Shown here: positions 11,679-21,585 of the stretch, piece after piece
Position numbering within the stretch: position 1 is the stretch's first letter
How the letters are laid out: each line of letters starts with the position of its first letter
Source of the DNA: Letharia columbiana
Lineage: Eukaryota > Ascomycota > Lecanoromycetes > Lecanorales > Parmeliaceae
Length of the DNA stretch: 64,000 nucleotides
Direction: 5' to 3'
Assembly: GCF_014066305.1 (NCBI RefSeq)
Contig: NW_023501056.1
Coordinates: forward strand, 62,001 to 126,000
Notes under the pieces: generated by a model
What the model saw: the letters and a program-made list of their open reading frames with translations, nothing else
What the model was told of the DNA's origin: nothing
Databases searched by the model: none
Translations under genes and position numbers: made by a program

Positions 11679-12499
11679 AGACTACAAGAATTTCATGAAA
11701 TGAAGACTGGCTGGCACGCAGCGCGAGATTGTAACTTGAATGATAAGGATCAAGAAGTATGAAGGGTCGGGCTGTGGGGAATGGCCGACTTTATCAAGAT
11801 GAGGTAAAGAATATCTTCGAATCTAGGCACATTACGGAGATTTGAGTAGAATTGAACAGTTTGCGTGGACTATCTCCATATCCAATAACAAAAGAAGAAA
11901 AAAATGAACCAAAAAGGGGAGACGGACGCTTTGGTTGAATTGGTCTGCGTTCTAATGGCATACAGTTCCGACTTCCCTCATTGGGCAAAGTAAGGCAAAT
12001 GCAGCGCTCAGTAAACAGCTCCTAACCGTTGTCGCCAGATTCCACTCCCGTCTTACATCCGAATTAGCCTCGATACTTCGTACTTTCACCGGTTTGATCG
12101 AAGATCATTATTCTCCTGCTGCTGCTTCCTCCGCCGTTTCCTTCACGGTCTACGGTCAGTATTGAGACAACGGTGTCGCCGGGCACCGGCAAGTCTAAGC
12201 AAGCAACCCCTACTGTGGCAAGCACTGGGTCAGAAACACAGTAGCCAAGCACCTTGGCCTACTTCTGCCTGAAAGTCTGCATCGGATTATCTCAGGTATT
12301 TTCGTCTATATGGCACAGGTTGATAGGAATGATCGTAGATATTTTCGTTGAGCGCCTGCGGGACGAACACTATATATGGTCGACATCGGCATCGATTTGC
12401 CGGACTTCATCAACGACTTGTGCAGAAGAGTTGGTTTGGAATCGCACGCTCTCTTGGTTGGGTCACTGAAATCCGTGTGCTTGCCGAAGATCTCTATTT
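11679..12499. other. Intergenic; possible TATA element near 12371
   Basis: No gene is recognisable in this 821-bp gap. TATATATG at 12371-12378 lies about 125 bp before the Myb-protein start codon and could be a TATA box. Short frames on both strands are unsupported. Confidence 0.4.
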
Positions 12500-13354
12500 A
12501 TGTCAAGCATGGACTCAACTTCCAAGGAACCTGCTTCAGCTCCCTACGAGTCCGATCCATCGGGCGAAACTGAAGGGAATCCATCCCAGAATCCATCGTC
12601 ACCAGTTCCACGCGATATTCTCGTCGTGGAAGATGCTGGGAAGCCGCACAATCCATGGCCTGCCGCCGACAAAGAATTGGTGATGTCTCTTCGCAACGAC
12701 GGGATGTCATTCCGAGACATCTCTAAACGCTTTACAGATCGCAGCGCAAGAGGCTGCCGGCTATTATACGACAGAGTCCTTGAGACAATGCAAAAATTGC
12801 GAGAAGAATGGCCTTGGACTTCGAGTGAGGAGCAGCTCTTGTTTAGCCTCCATAAAGCTGGCTACCCCCCCAAGAAAGTTGGCGACGAATTCCCCGAACG
12901 GACTGGGCTCGCAGTGAAGGTGGAATGGGAGTACATGGATGCACCGGTCGACTATGAGGACGACTATCAATGGACCGAACTCGAAGATCAGCAGCTCCAG
13001 GACTTCCACAAAGCAGGCAATGATTGGAAGTCACTCGCTCGATTAATGCCGGGACTACGCCGCACCGCGGGCGACTGCCTCGTTCGGTATTTACAGACAC
13101 AAGGTTCTCTACCTTACCCCTGCCCTACTGCCTCAGCGTTCCCGTGGGCGCCGGAAGAGATAGCATCCCTGATCCGTATGCGCGACCAAGGAAGGGACTG
13201 GGTTGAGATTGCGTCACAACTACCCGACCATGATGCAGTGGACTGTCGTAACTACTGGTACAATAATCACTGGGACGATTATCGGGAGTGGTTCAAGGAT
13301 GGTCAAATCGATATGTCGCGTTACGCCAAGTCGTCCAAGAACACGGCCTCATAG
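12500..13354 (+). CDS. Myb/SANT-repeat protein, function unknown
   Basis: An uninterrupted frame encodes 284 aa. After a polar N-terminus rich in Ser, Pro and Glu, four tryptophan-led helix-turn-helix-like units follow: from PWPAADKELVMSLRNDGMSF, from WPWTSSEEQLLFSLHKAGY, from YQWTELEDQQLQDFHKAGND, and from FPWAPEEIASLIRMRDQGRD. Each contains the spacing of a Myb/SANT domain, and the third and fourth have the best third helices (RRTAGDCLVRYLQ; DAVDCRNYWYNNHW). This suggests a DNA- or chromatin-binding protein. I do not recognise a named orthologue. A second ATG three codons downstream is an equally plausible start. Confidence 0.65.
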   Translation: MSSMDSTSKEPASAPYESDPSGETEGNPSQNPSSPVPRDILVVEDAGKPHNPWPAADKELVMSLRNDGMSFRDISKRFTDRSARGCRLLYDRVLETMQKLREEWPWTSSEEQLLFSLHKAGYPPKKVGDEFPERTGLAVKVEWEYMDAPVDYEDDYQWTELEDQQLQDFHKAGNDWKSLARLMPGLRRTAGDCLVRYLQTQGSLPYPCPTASAFPWAPEEIASLIRMRDQGRDWVEIASQLPDHDAVDCRNYWYNNHWDDYREWFKDGQIDMSRYAKSSKNTAS

Positions 13355-16271
13355 ATGCGGTGAGGAACCCTAACGCAATCAATGTTTCGACCGCTCAGCT
13401 ACAGTGTGTGGAAGCACAGGCGAATGCACTTGCGACGGATGGACCATCAACTTCTCACGCGCTATCTACGAGAAGATAGTTAAAGACGTAGGAACAAAAT
13501 CAGCGGGTGACAATCGAGACGAAGAAGCTTGGGTTCCATTCGTCAACCGAGTTCTTAATATGTTGTGTAGCAATCGCAATGCAGCCAATTGGAAGTTTCG
13601 AAGCTGTCTACCTACTGCCTTGAGTCCTTCTCAGGCAATTCCCAGCCGATGCGAAATGAGGTTTCGGATCAACCTACCTACGTTCATTTGCCCGCTGTCC
13701 GAGGGGTCCCCTATTCAGCTTTATATCCTGCAGGATCCTGTTAGTCTCTACTTTGAAAATGTACACCTACAAGTATCGCCCCAAAAAATTATGGATCGTG
13801 ATGAAATCGTTCTTGCTAGGACATGAAGGAGATTTCATGTCTCGGATCTTTGATCTTGCTTGGCTTCCGGAACTGGCGAGCATCTTGTACTATACTTAGT
13901 CACACACATCGTTATTTCTTCAAGACTTCTCGAGCCGTGTCTCCTTCAAAGTTTCTTCGAGCGTGCTGACTTCCGCCCAGTGCTGCATCGAGGACACTAG
14001 TCTCTTTGGAGCTGGCGTCGTTTGCGCCCCTCGTATATCGGTACGTCTTCGTAGGGTCTGTACAGGAAGAGGATACAAATTTCCCTCACTACTTCAATCT
14101 CGTAGGATTACCGCCTTGCAACTTTTGTCCCTTTGTGTCCTAAGGAGTCTGGTGGTATTGCATGGCCACGACGTAGCACGATGAAGATTCTGTATATATC
14201 GCATAAGACGAGTGTGCGTTATAAGTCAGACCGTCCTGTTACGGGCCATTAACTTTTCTTGGAACGAGAAATAATACGGATACACGTCCCTCTACAAATT
14301 CACACGAATTTTCTGCTGTCTCCAACACCAGACGAGTAGTACCTTGCTGTTATGTTATGGGATTTTCCCCGCCATCGAAGCAGAATGCCGTCATTGCTTA
14401 AGCGACTCTGGATGTCATCCATTGCAAAGACCGCCTCATCTCTAGTCTGATTCCACGAGGGTACTGACGACACGAGAAACGTCAGGGACAAGTCCTCCTG
14501 GAGAACAGACGTCAAATCTTACATAGCAAGGACTCTCGTGGGTCGAGATCCCCAATCGGTCAATTCAGAGACCTAATGAGGCGTAATTATCCACGTGACC
14601 ACGAGATCAGCAGTGCAACGAAATCATGACTAAGAGGACGGCTCACATTCACCGCCATAAGATTTGTAGCCATCGTTGCTTCCAAACACCAACGCTCGGG
14701 TTGTAATCGAGACATCAACAGTGTCACCTGCGCAACATGCGTCTCCTCATCCTTCCAGAATTAGCTGTTGTCCATCCGAATTTCCTCATAATGTGCATGC
14801 TTTGAGAATACAGTGTTGCTGCCAGGCCGTCCACGGTATCTGCCAACCAACATAGACTCGCAAAGGGAGAGGTCACAGCTGCACGTTACAGCCATGTTGC
14901 CGTATGCAAGGTCAGCCATCCTCCGTTCTCGCGCAGATATTCAGCTCGGAGTAGGTAGAGGACAGGCTCTAGCTTTTTGCCCCTGCACGATCATCCCCCC
15001 ACCTGATCTTTCCACGTTCGAGACTCGGATGATCGTCTCTGCATGATGCAACGTTGCGCCTATCTCAGCATCTGCATTCGGCCACTACGCACTCCACACA
15101 CCCATCTCGCAGCACCAGCAGTCGAAGGAACTAAAGTAGCATTAGCACCGCGCGCCTCGAATACGAGCAATTGTGTTGACTTGCAGGTAACCCCGCGTGA
15201 ACCTTAATATAAAAAACAATATATAACGCAACCGTAAGACGGCCCCAATTGCCTAATGGAACCTTTGAGGATTTTCCTCGGCCGGCGTCCGTGTCCAAGC
15301 GGCCTAGCAGGCGGCACAGGGCACGCTTCCGTTCGTCTATGTCACCTTGCACGTCATGCCTGGAAGAAAGTCGTATCTGGTGCTCAGCTTTGCCTCTGCT
15401 GGTCATGGGTCATGACGAAGGAATGAAGATGTAGCTGCCCTGCTCAAGACAGTATTTCTCGGGGAAAAGGTGAAACATCTGCAAGGCGGCATCTTATCGC
15501 AGCACACCAAGTTGATAGCTACCTTCCGTTAGACAAAGAAGCGGTGACGGGCAGGGTGCAGACACGCTACTGCGTCATTCACATGGCTCGTTTCAGGGTC
15601 GTTCTCTAAAGGTAAGCTATGTAATCGTACCTTAGTACTCGGTAAGTCAGACCCCGCAGCGTGTCCCCGACTCCCCATTGGTAGACTTGGTAGATTGAGT
15701 TTCAGCGCCAGGAGCTTAGCATGCTGAAAAAGAGTGGGAATCTACTTCCCCGGGTCTTGGCAGCATTTTAGCCTTGCTACAAGCCTGCAAGGGTACGGTA
15801 AGGTACTATTACTTACTTACTTTCAGGTACCGTACCTTAGTCCCTTGTTATTGTAGGCTTGTACCTTATCTTAGTGGTCTAGGGCGAGGACATGGGCAGG
15901 GATAAGGTAAAGTAAAGTAGAGTACAACGTTGCTCTGTCTCTCTATCGACTATCGAGCTGTGCCCCACTCGCTAAATACTTTCTCTTACTTGAGGGACAA
16001 TGTCACTATGTACTGTATCATTCCATCTTCCTGCATTCGCGGACACATGTCTCTTCCTTAGCTTTTCTTGCTCATGATTACTACTCTGTCCTATCGATAT
16101 TGTCTCCTTCAATGCTGAAAAAGGCCCGTCGTAGAGGAATAGTCTCCGTCGTCCACTGTCTCAAGAGTACTGTCTCTTAAGCAAAGGCTTTGCATGCCAC
16201 AAGAACGCCAAATCTTGTCCCGAGTTGACGCTTTCAAGCGCTCTCATTGACCCAGCGAGTAATCGCCCGTC
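13355..16271. other. Gene-poor 2.9-kb stretch
   Basis: No convincing coding region was found. Open frames such as 13404-13826 and 14300-14515 have no family resemblance and no splice continuity. The stretch includes an inverted repeat at 15778-15863 and a run of KpnI-like TACC/GGTA words (15600-15930). Its right end must hold the promoter of the GPCR gene at 16272. Confidence 0.55.
15778..15863. repeat. Imperfect inverted repeat rich in GGTACC/CCTTA words
   Basis: TACAAGCCT at 15778-15786 pairs with AGGCTTGTA at 15855-15863. Inside these, AAGGGTACGGTAAGGTA on the left is matched imperfectly by TACCGTACCTTAGTCCCTT on the right. The loop contains repeated ACTT. Dispersed GGTACCTTA-like hairpins are common in Pezizomycotina intergenic DNA. 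It could be a small mobile-element remnant or a transcribed hairpin. Confidence 0.6.
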
Positions 16272-17740
16272 ATGGCCGTGACAGCGACCCCCAGCCAGGT
16301 CAATGCAATGATGATAACAGAAAGAGTCACTTCCATATTCTCTCTCCTCGGCATTCTCTTCATTCTGGCCACCTTCCTGCTGGGAAGAGGCTTCGATAAA
16401 CCAATCAACCGGCTTTTCTTCTTCGCATCATTCAGTAACTTAGGCATGAACATCGCAGCCTTGATTGCCGAAGATGGCGTTTCTGCAGGCCAGAATTCGT
16501 CGCTGTGCCAATTCCAGGCTTTTGCTATACAATGGTACGTCGAGACGAAAGTTGCAATGCTCTTTGTAGCACCTAACGTTCAGTGTAGGTTTCTCGGAGT
16601 GGATACCCTCTGGGCTTTGTGCATGGGCTTCAATGTTTACCTCGCCTTGTTCCGTGGATGGACCTCAGAGCGCATGCGGAGACAAGAGTGGAAATACTTC
16701 CTCGCGTGCTATGGATGCTCCTTCATACCAGCCCTGGTATATCTTTTCGTGAACACCAAAAGCCGAGGAAAGATATACGGTCCAGCTCTCGTAAGTACAA
16801 GATACAGTTCAGAGAAGCAATCGTTGACGCCATGTTAAGCTCTGGTGTTGGGTGTCCCCGAAATGGGACTTTCTCCGCGTGGCAACCCTCTACGGCATCG
16901 TGTGGTAAAGCCGACTCTCCCCAGCCCACACATGCACCACTAATCACCCCTCAACCCAGGGTCGCACTCCTCTTCGCCTGGATCATCTACCTGATGGCTT
17001 TCCGCAAAGTGTGGAACAACCGCCACCAACTCCAAGGCTTCTTCAACCCCTTCAACGAAAACCCCTTCGAAGGCACCGTCACCACCGAAGTCGACGTCAC
17101 AACCTACGCCCGCCGCGACTCCGCCCTCAAACCCGCCGGTCACAACACCACCACCGCCCCCGACGCCGAACTCGCCATCCCCGGCACCGAGCCCGCCCCA
17201 ACGGCCGGCTTCGACCCCTACAGCGTCAACGTCGAAGCCGCCCCCCCCGCCCCGCCGCACCGGCACCACCGGAGCGACCCCACCGCCTCCGCCGCCCCGG
17301 ACCTCCTCCGCGTGCGCGCCCTGACCCGCACCGCCGCCCTCCGCGAGACGAACCCCGAAGCCTGGCTCTACGCCCGCGTCGCCTTCCTCTTCTTCGGCGC
17401 GCTCCTCCTCTCCTGGGTGCCCTCGAGCGCGAACCGGCTCTACGCCCTCGCCCACCCGGCCCGCTACAGCTTCGGCCTCAACTACGCCGAAGCCCTCGTC
17501 CTGCCCCTGCAGGGCTTCTGCAACGCCCTCGTCTACGCCGTCACGTCGCGCTCCGCGTGCCGCGATCTGTGGCGCTCGGTGGCGGGGACGGGCGGCGGCG
17601 GTGGAGGGGCGGTGGGGGGGAAGGCGGCGTCGGGGGGTGGGAAGGCGGGGGATACGAGGTTGGTGCGGTTTACGGGTCGGAGGACGAGTCGGAGGTTGGA
17701 GAGCGATGAGAGTAGCGTCGCTAGTTTGAGGAGGCATTGA
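16272..17740 (+). CDS. cAMP-receptor-like G-protein-coupled receptor
   Basis: Four exons (16272-16534, 16589-16790, 16840-16904, 16960-17740) encode 436 aa. Seven hydrophobic helices are visible: two before GQNSSLCQFQ, a third at FLGVDTLWALCMGFNVYLA, a fourth at YFLACYGCSFIPALVY, a fifth at VALLFAWIIYLMAFRKVW, and a sixth and seventh at VAFLFFGALLLSWVPSSANR and EALVLPLQGFCNALVYA. The small third exon gives CWVSPKWDFLRVATLYG, a hallmark of the fungal Dictyostelium-CAR-like receptors. Known: these signal through heterotrimeric G proteins, usually with unknown ligands. The third intracellular loop is long and Pro/Ala-rich, and the tail is Gly-rich. The last exon is much more GC-rich than the rest of the window. 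Confidence 0.85.
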
Positions 17741-17975
17741 TGGATGGAGCTAGGGGGAGGGGTTTTTGTTTTGGGGAGGGCTACTTGGAATTGATGTTAG
17801 ATGATATCCCTCAATGGTTTTGTATTTGATGACGGGGATGTTTTTCGGGGGATGATCCCCGAGTGGAGAACAGCATATTTGGCTTGCAAAGATGCAAAGG
17901 AACGATGTTTAATTGTTGTGTTCCATAGAGAGATTCATGCTACTAAGTATTATGCTACATCATGATCTCGTGACA
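17741..17975. other. Short intergenic gap between converging genes
   Basis: The 3' flanks of the GPCR gene (+) and the SUN gene (-). A T-rich stretch follows the GPCR stop codon. No gene is seen. Confidence 0.5.
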
Positions 17976-18264
17976 AGATTGAGAGATCCTCCACCGAATC
18001 TCGCTGCGACGAAGCGGTTCCCACAGGTGTTGCATCCAACTTCTCTGTGATACCGGAAGTATCTGATCTCGAACACGACGAAGACATCCTCTCCTGAAGT
18101 TCACTGCGACAGCGCCATTCCGACAGGCGTTGCATCCAACCTCTCTGTGATACCGGAAGTATCTGATTTCGAACACGATGAAGACATCCTCTGCTGGATC
18201 TCATCGCGACAAAGCTATTCCGACAGGCGCTGCATCCAATCCCTCTGTGCTACCGGAGGTGTCT
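17976..18264. repeat. 100-bp direct tandem repeat, about 2.8 copies
   Basis: The word CTGCGAC (TCGCGAC in the third copy) recurs at 18004, 18104 and 18204, exactly 100 bp apart. Each is followed by a near-identical block containing ACAGGYGTTGCATCCAA and CTCTGTG..TACCGGA. The array overlaps the last codons and the stop codon of the leftward SUN gene. Because 100 is not a multiple of 3, each copy is read in a different frame. Confidence 0.85.
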
Positions 18265-19874
18265 TCCCCGTAAAGGCGCAGGCGACTCAGGCATGTATAC
18301 TTGACATTGCCCCAGTTGGAATTGACCCGGACCGCAACTCTGTTCGTGCTCACGCCATAATCGACGAGGGATAGAGGTACCAGGAAAGACTGCAAGCGTT
18401 GATTGGTCCAAATGTTGTACTCCCAACGCCCAACAGGGACGAAATCGAACGGGAGAGCTTGGTCGCCGATGGTCTTGCCTTGAGGCGAAGAGTCTTCGAG
18501 TAGAGACGGATCCATGATGGTGATAGCCTCGCGAACGGCCGCGCGAGTCCTATCATCGGGAATATGGATCCACAATTCGACTTCTCTTGGAGAACTGCCC
18601 ATGAAACCGACCGGCATTTCGTCCATAGCGGCGTGTTCAACGACGAGTTCCGTGGGTGCGATGGTGCGCGATAATGCGACGGTGAGTTGGAGCTTTCCAT
18701 TGGATGGTGGAGCGCACCAGGCATCATCTACAGGATCACTCCATGGGCTGAGGGCTGCGTACTGCGGTGCTGAGAGTGAGATCTGCGGACAATTCTGAGA
18801 TTTGAACAATGACCAAGGCCAGCCATCCGGAGTCCAGGTCGGATCGCATTCGGAGACTGTCGGTGAGGAGAGATAAAGGTCGATACCGGTACCGAAACCA
18901 GGAGTAAACCAGTTGACCTGGTGCTTAGCCGTAGTAGCGTCGACAGATATAGAATCGAACGAGAGGTCCTGCACGCGCTGTTCAACCTTGCTGACGCGGT
19001 GATGAAGTATTTGAATTTTTGGGGAGGCCGTACGGAAGTCTTGAGAGAGTTCGGATTCGTTGCCAAGTCCGAGCATGGGAGTGCGTTTGACTTCGTAGCA
19101 GAAAAGGAGTCCGATCAGAAAGATAAGAACGAGCAACACATCTCTCACCAACACGGCCGGCGACCATGGATATATGAAGTGGTACGCTGGTGGCTGGGGC
19201 GGTAACCCGTTGAAATGTAGCTCGTCCGGCTCGTTGACACGACTATGGATGCTGTCTTCGATGATAATATTGGATGTGCGATTGCGACCTTCCGCGTTGA
19301 ATCCGCCGCGACGAGGAGCCCAGAAGTACCTAGAGAAGAAGCTTTGTTGCGCGGGCGGCTCGCTCTGATGGTCATCGAAAGAATGTTGCACGGACGGCTC
19401 GCTCTGATTGCCATCAATAGAAGGTTGCACGGGCGGCCCGCTCTGGTTGCTATCAGTAGAAGAAGAGCGACGCTGGATAGTAGAGAACATATGATCGACG
19501 ACGGGCTGGCTGACCCCTCGGCTGGACTCTGGTTCCTCCGGAAGCGCTGGAAGTCTAGGGGAAGTGTTGGCAGTCGGAGACTCCGGAGCTTGAGCTTTAG
19601 AAACAGCGTTGGCGATTGGGTTGATGGCTTGGTTCACGCCAATTTGAGCAGACAAGAGCTGTGCTCTCGCTGACTTTCCCTCTGTGCCATAGGCACGAGT
19701 TACTTGGCTGCCAACGGTCGGCTTATCATCTTCTGCCAACGGCGCCGCAGAGCCGACACGGCGAGAGCGTCCACGGCTGGAGGCACCGACGGAGGCGGCA
19801 CCGGTGGACGCAGCTCCCGTGGAGCGTGCCTTGGAGGCAGAGCGGGTGACGCGCTGGTGCGCTCCGGTAGACAT
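18201..19874 (-). CDS. SUN-domain inner nuclear membrane protein
   Basis: A single frame encodes 557 aa from the ATG at 19874. An upstream in-frame ATG (19985) exists, but MSTGAHQRVTRSASKAR is the more usual start. Seen: a basic Ser/Ala-rich N-terminus, three 13-residue repeats of the NQSEPPVQ type, a membrane segment (VLVRDVLLVLIFLIGLLFCY), a short coiled-coil region (HHRVSKVEQRVQDL), and a C-terminal SUN-like fold ending SNWGNVKYTCLSRLRLYGE. Known: SUN proteins pair with KASH proteins to link nucleus and cytoskeleton, and in fungi anchor centromeres or the spindle pole body. The end of the frame (after LYGED) lies in the 100-bp repeat, so the last 20 residues differ from the ancestral tail. 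The upstream region has three direct repeats. Confidence 0.85.
   Translation of the reverse strand: MSTGAHQRVTRSASKARSTGAASTGAASVGASSRGRSRRVGSAAPLAEDDKPTVGSQVTRAYGTEGKSARAQLLSAQIGVNQAINPIANAVSKAQAPESPTANTSPRLPALPEEPESSRGVSQPVVDHMFSTIQRRSSSTDSNQSGPPVQPSIDGNQSEPSVQHSFDDHQSEPPAQQSFFSRYFWAPRRGGFNAEGRNRTSNIIIEDSIHSRVNEPDELHFNGLPPQPPAYHFIYPWSPAVLVRDVLLVLIFLIGLLFCYEVKRTPMLGLGNESELSQDFRTASPKIQILHHRVSKVEQRVQDLSFDSISVDATTAKHQVNWFTPGFGTGIDLYLSSPTVSECDPTWTPDGWPWSLFKSQNCPQISLSAPQYAALSPWSDPVDDAWCAPPSNGKLQLTVALSRTIAPTELVVEHAAMDEMPVGFMGSSPREVELWIHIPDDRTRAAVREAITIMDPSLLEDSSPQGKTIGDQALPFDFVPVGRWEYNIWTNQRLQSFLVPLSLVDYGVSTNRVAVRVNSNWGNVKYTCLSRLRLYGEDTSGSTEGLDAAPVGIALSR
19335..19470 (-). repeat. 39-bp coding tandem repeat in the SUN gene, three copies
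   Basis: GGCTCGCTCTG recurs at 19357 and 19396, and GGCCCGCTCTG at 19435, a 39-bp period. On the minus strand each unit codes for 13 residues of the pattern NQSEPPVQ-S-D. It lies in the N-terminal, nucleoplasmic part of the protein. Confidence 0.8.
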
Positions 19875-20816
19875 GCTTTCAGGTGTTGCTGGTGAAATGC
19901 TTGGGCTTAGGTGGTGTGTGTGTTGAAAGTTGTGTATTAGTCGAGCGGATTGGACCGAAGCTTGCCAGAAGCAGAGGTGTTGCAAAGGTTGTTTGATGGT
20001 TGTAGGCTTGCCAGAAGCTGCAGATTAAAGATGTGTAAGTGGAACGATTGCTTGCCAGAAGCTTTATGAATGAAATGGGGTGGATTGTGCGTATATGTTT
20101 GTAGATGTTGTAGATGTGAAAAGTGGAAAGCTTGGAAGGAATTAAGTAGGAGGAAAGCTCACAATCTGGCGCTAGTGAAAAAGAGGAGGCTGGTCTTTTT
20201 TCCCGCTCTGATCTTGAAGGTATTCACTCCTGTGACTAGTATTGACGGTTTTACCACGCTATTGTTGCTGCGCCTAATTCCTATTGACCAAATTCCGAGT
20301 CGACTCCAAGAATACCATTCACGCAGACCTTTCCTATTGATCGCTATTGTCACGGCGCTTCGCAACTCGTCCGGCTCGACGGGCACCTCCTCCCCATATG
20401 TTGATGTCTGACGCTGAATATTGAGTCGGGATGCCTGCTCTTCGCGGCGGCAATACTCGTGGTATCAGGCATTTGAAATCCTTTGTCGGTGGACTTAATG
20501 GTGTTTATTACGATACTCTTATGCTTGTGAGAGACTCAAAGCTTGGAATGAAGAATGTTCGCCGCATGCAGTTTGTGAAGAGGTTCTTTGTTGATGTTCG
20601 CCAGCTCCACACGCGCTCATGCGCGGGCGGCTACGGCTCATCATTGCCAAGACTCAGCCACACTTCGGGAAACTCGGACTCGTCAGACTCTCAGGCAGAC
20701 ACAATCCCATCACCACTCTGCCGTTTCTGACTGACAGAACCATCAACAACGACCTCAGAACTACCAGCTAGCATCCACTATCCACTCCTCCGTCGAACGT
20801 ATCCACCTTCAGAACC
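19875..20816. other. Divergent promoter region with 12-bp direct repeats
   Basis: The gap separates the SUN gene (-) from the Pmp3/Sna3-like gene (+). CTTGCCAGAAGC occurs three times (19961, 20007, 20051), 44-46 bp apart, just upstream of the SUN start codon. A 99-aa open frame at 20431-20730 resembles nothing known. Confidence 0.55.
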
Positions 20817-21269
20817 ATGTGCAGCGGCGACATCTGCCTCGGCCTCCTGGCCATCCTCTTTCCCCCCATCGCCGTCTGGATCAAGTCAGGCATCTGCACC
20901 GCTGACAGCCTCATCAACATCCTTCTCTGCACCCTCGGCTACGTCCCAGGCCTCCTCCACGCCTGGTACATCATCTCCCTCTACCCTGAACCCGACGATT
21001 ATGAATACCAAACCATACCCAGCGACCAGGGTGAGAACGGGCGAGTCACGCACTACTATGTGAACCACCAGCCCAGTAACGAAGCATTGAGGCAGCAAAA
21101 TCAGCCGCACGGGGGCCAGCATATGTATGTTCCTGGACCGCAGCAGCAGAGGGGGTATGGCACGGTGTCCCAGCAAGAGGGACAGCAGGCGGGAGGGGAG
21201 AGCGCTCAGGGAGGGGTACCGCCGTCATATGAGCAGGCGATTCAGGGGGACAACAAACTGCAGACGTGA
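20817..21269 (+). CDS. Pmp3/UPF0057-family membrane protein, Sna3-like
   Basis: An uninterrupted frame encodes 150 aa. Two membrane helices lie at residues about 5-25 (CLGLLAILFPPIAVWIKSG) and 30-52 (LINILLCTLGYVPGLLHAWY), the canonical Pmp3/RCI2 pattern. The cytosolic tail is unusually long, Gln/Gly-rich, and ends with PPSYEQAIQGD. Known: PPxY motifs bind WW domains of the Rsp5/Nedd4 ubiquitin ligases. Yeast Sna3, a member of this family with a similar tail, is sorted to the vacuole this way. I infer a Sna3-like endosomal or vacuolar role over plain Pmp3 (about 55 aa), which lacks the tail. Confidence 0.85.
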   Translation: MCSGDICLGLLAILFPPIAVWIKSGICTADSLINILLCTLGYVPGLLHAWYIISLYPEPDDYEYQTIPSDQGENGRVTHYYVNHQPSNEALRQQNQPHGGQHMYVPGPQQQRGYGTVSQQEGQQAGGESAQGGVPPSYEQAIQGDNKLQT

Positions 21270-21585
21270 ACATGGAAGATATCTACCGCAGGGGACTCAA
21301 TAGCTGATTAGGTAGCTGGGCTTTGCAGTGAGGTTTTCGCAGCGATGGCCTTCATGAGGTATAATGGTGGCGTTCTGGTAGAGAAAACTGTATGATATGT
21401 GCAAGGCTTTGAAAATATTCTCTGATCGCCCCTGAGATTTTCCCTCACGATGTGTCCAAAGATTCATTATGTACAAGCATCCTATGTATTCAGATGGCTA
21501 AGTCGCCGAGCAACAATGCAACGAAGACAACTTAGATCAAGGCTCTGCAAAACGCCGCCAAGCCAAAACGCCGTTGCCCTCTAAT
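21270..21585. other. 3' intergenic gap between converging genes
   Basis: A 316-bp gap between the stop codons of the Sna3-like gene and the Lon gene. No gene or repeat is seen. Confidence 0.5.

Noticed and set aside
16940..17737. 265-aa minus-strand frame opposite the GPCR last exon
   Set aside because: It is a shadow of GC-rich coding DNA, with a Gly/Val-rich low-complexity translation.
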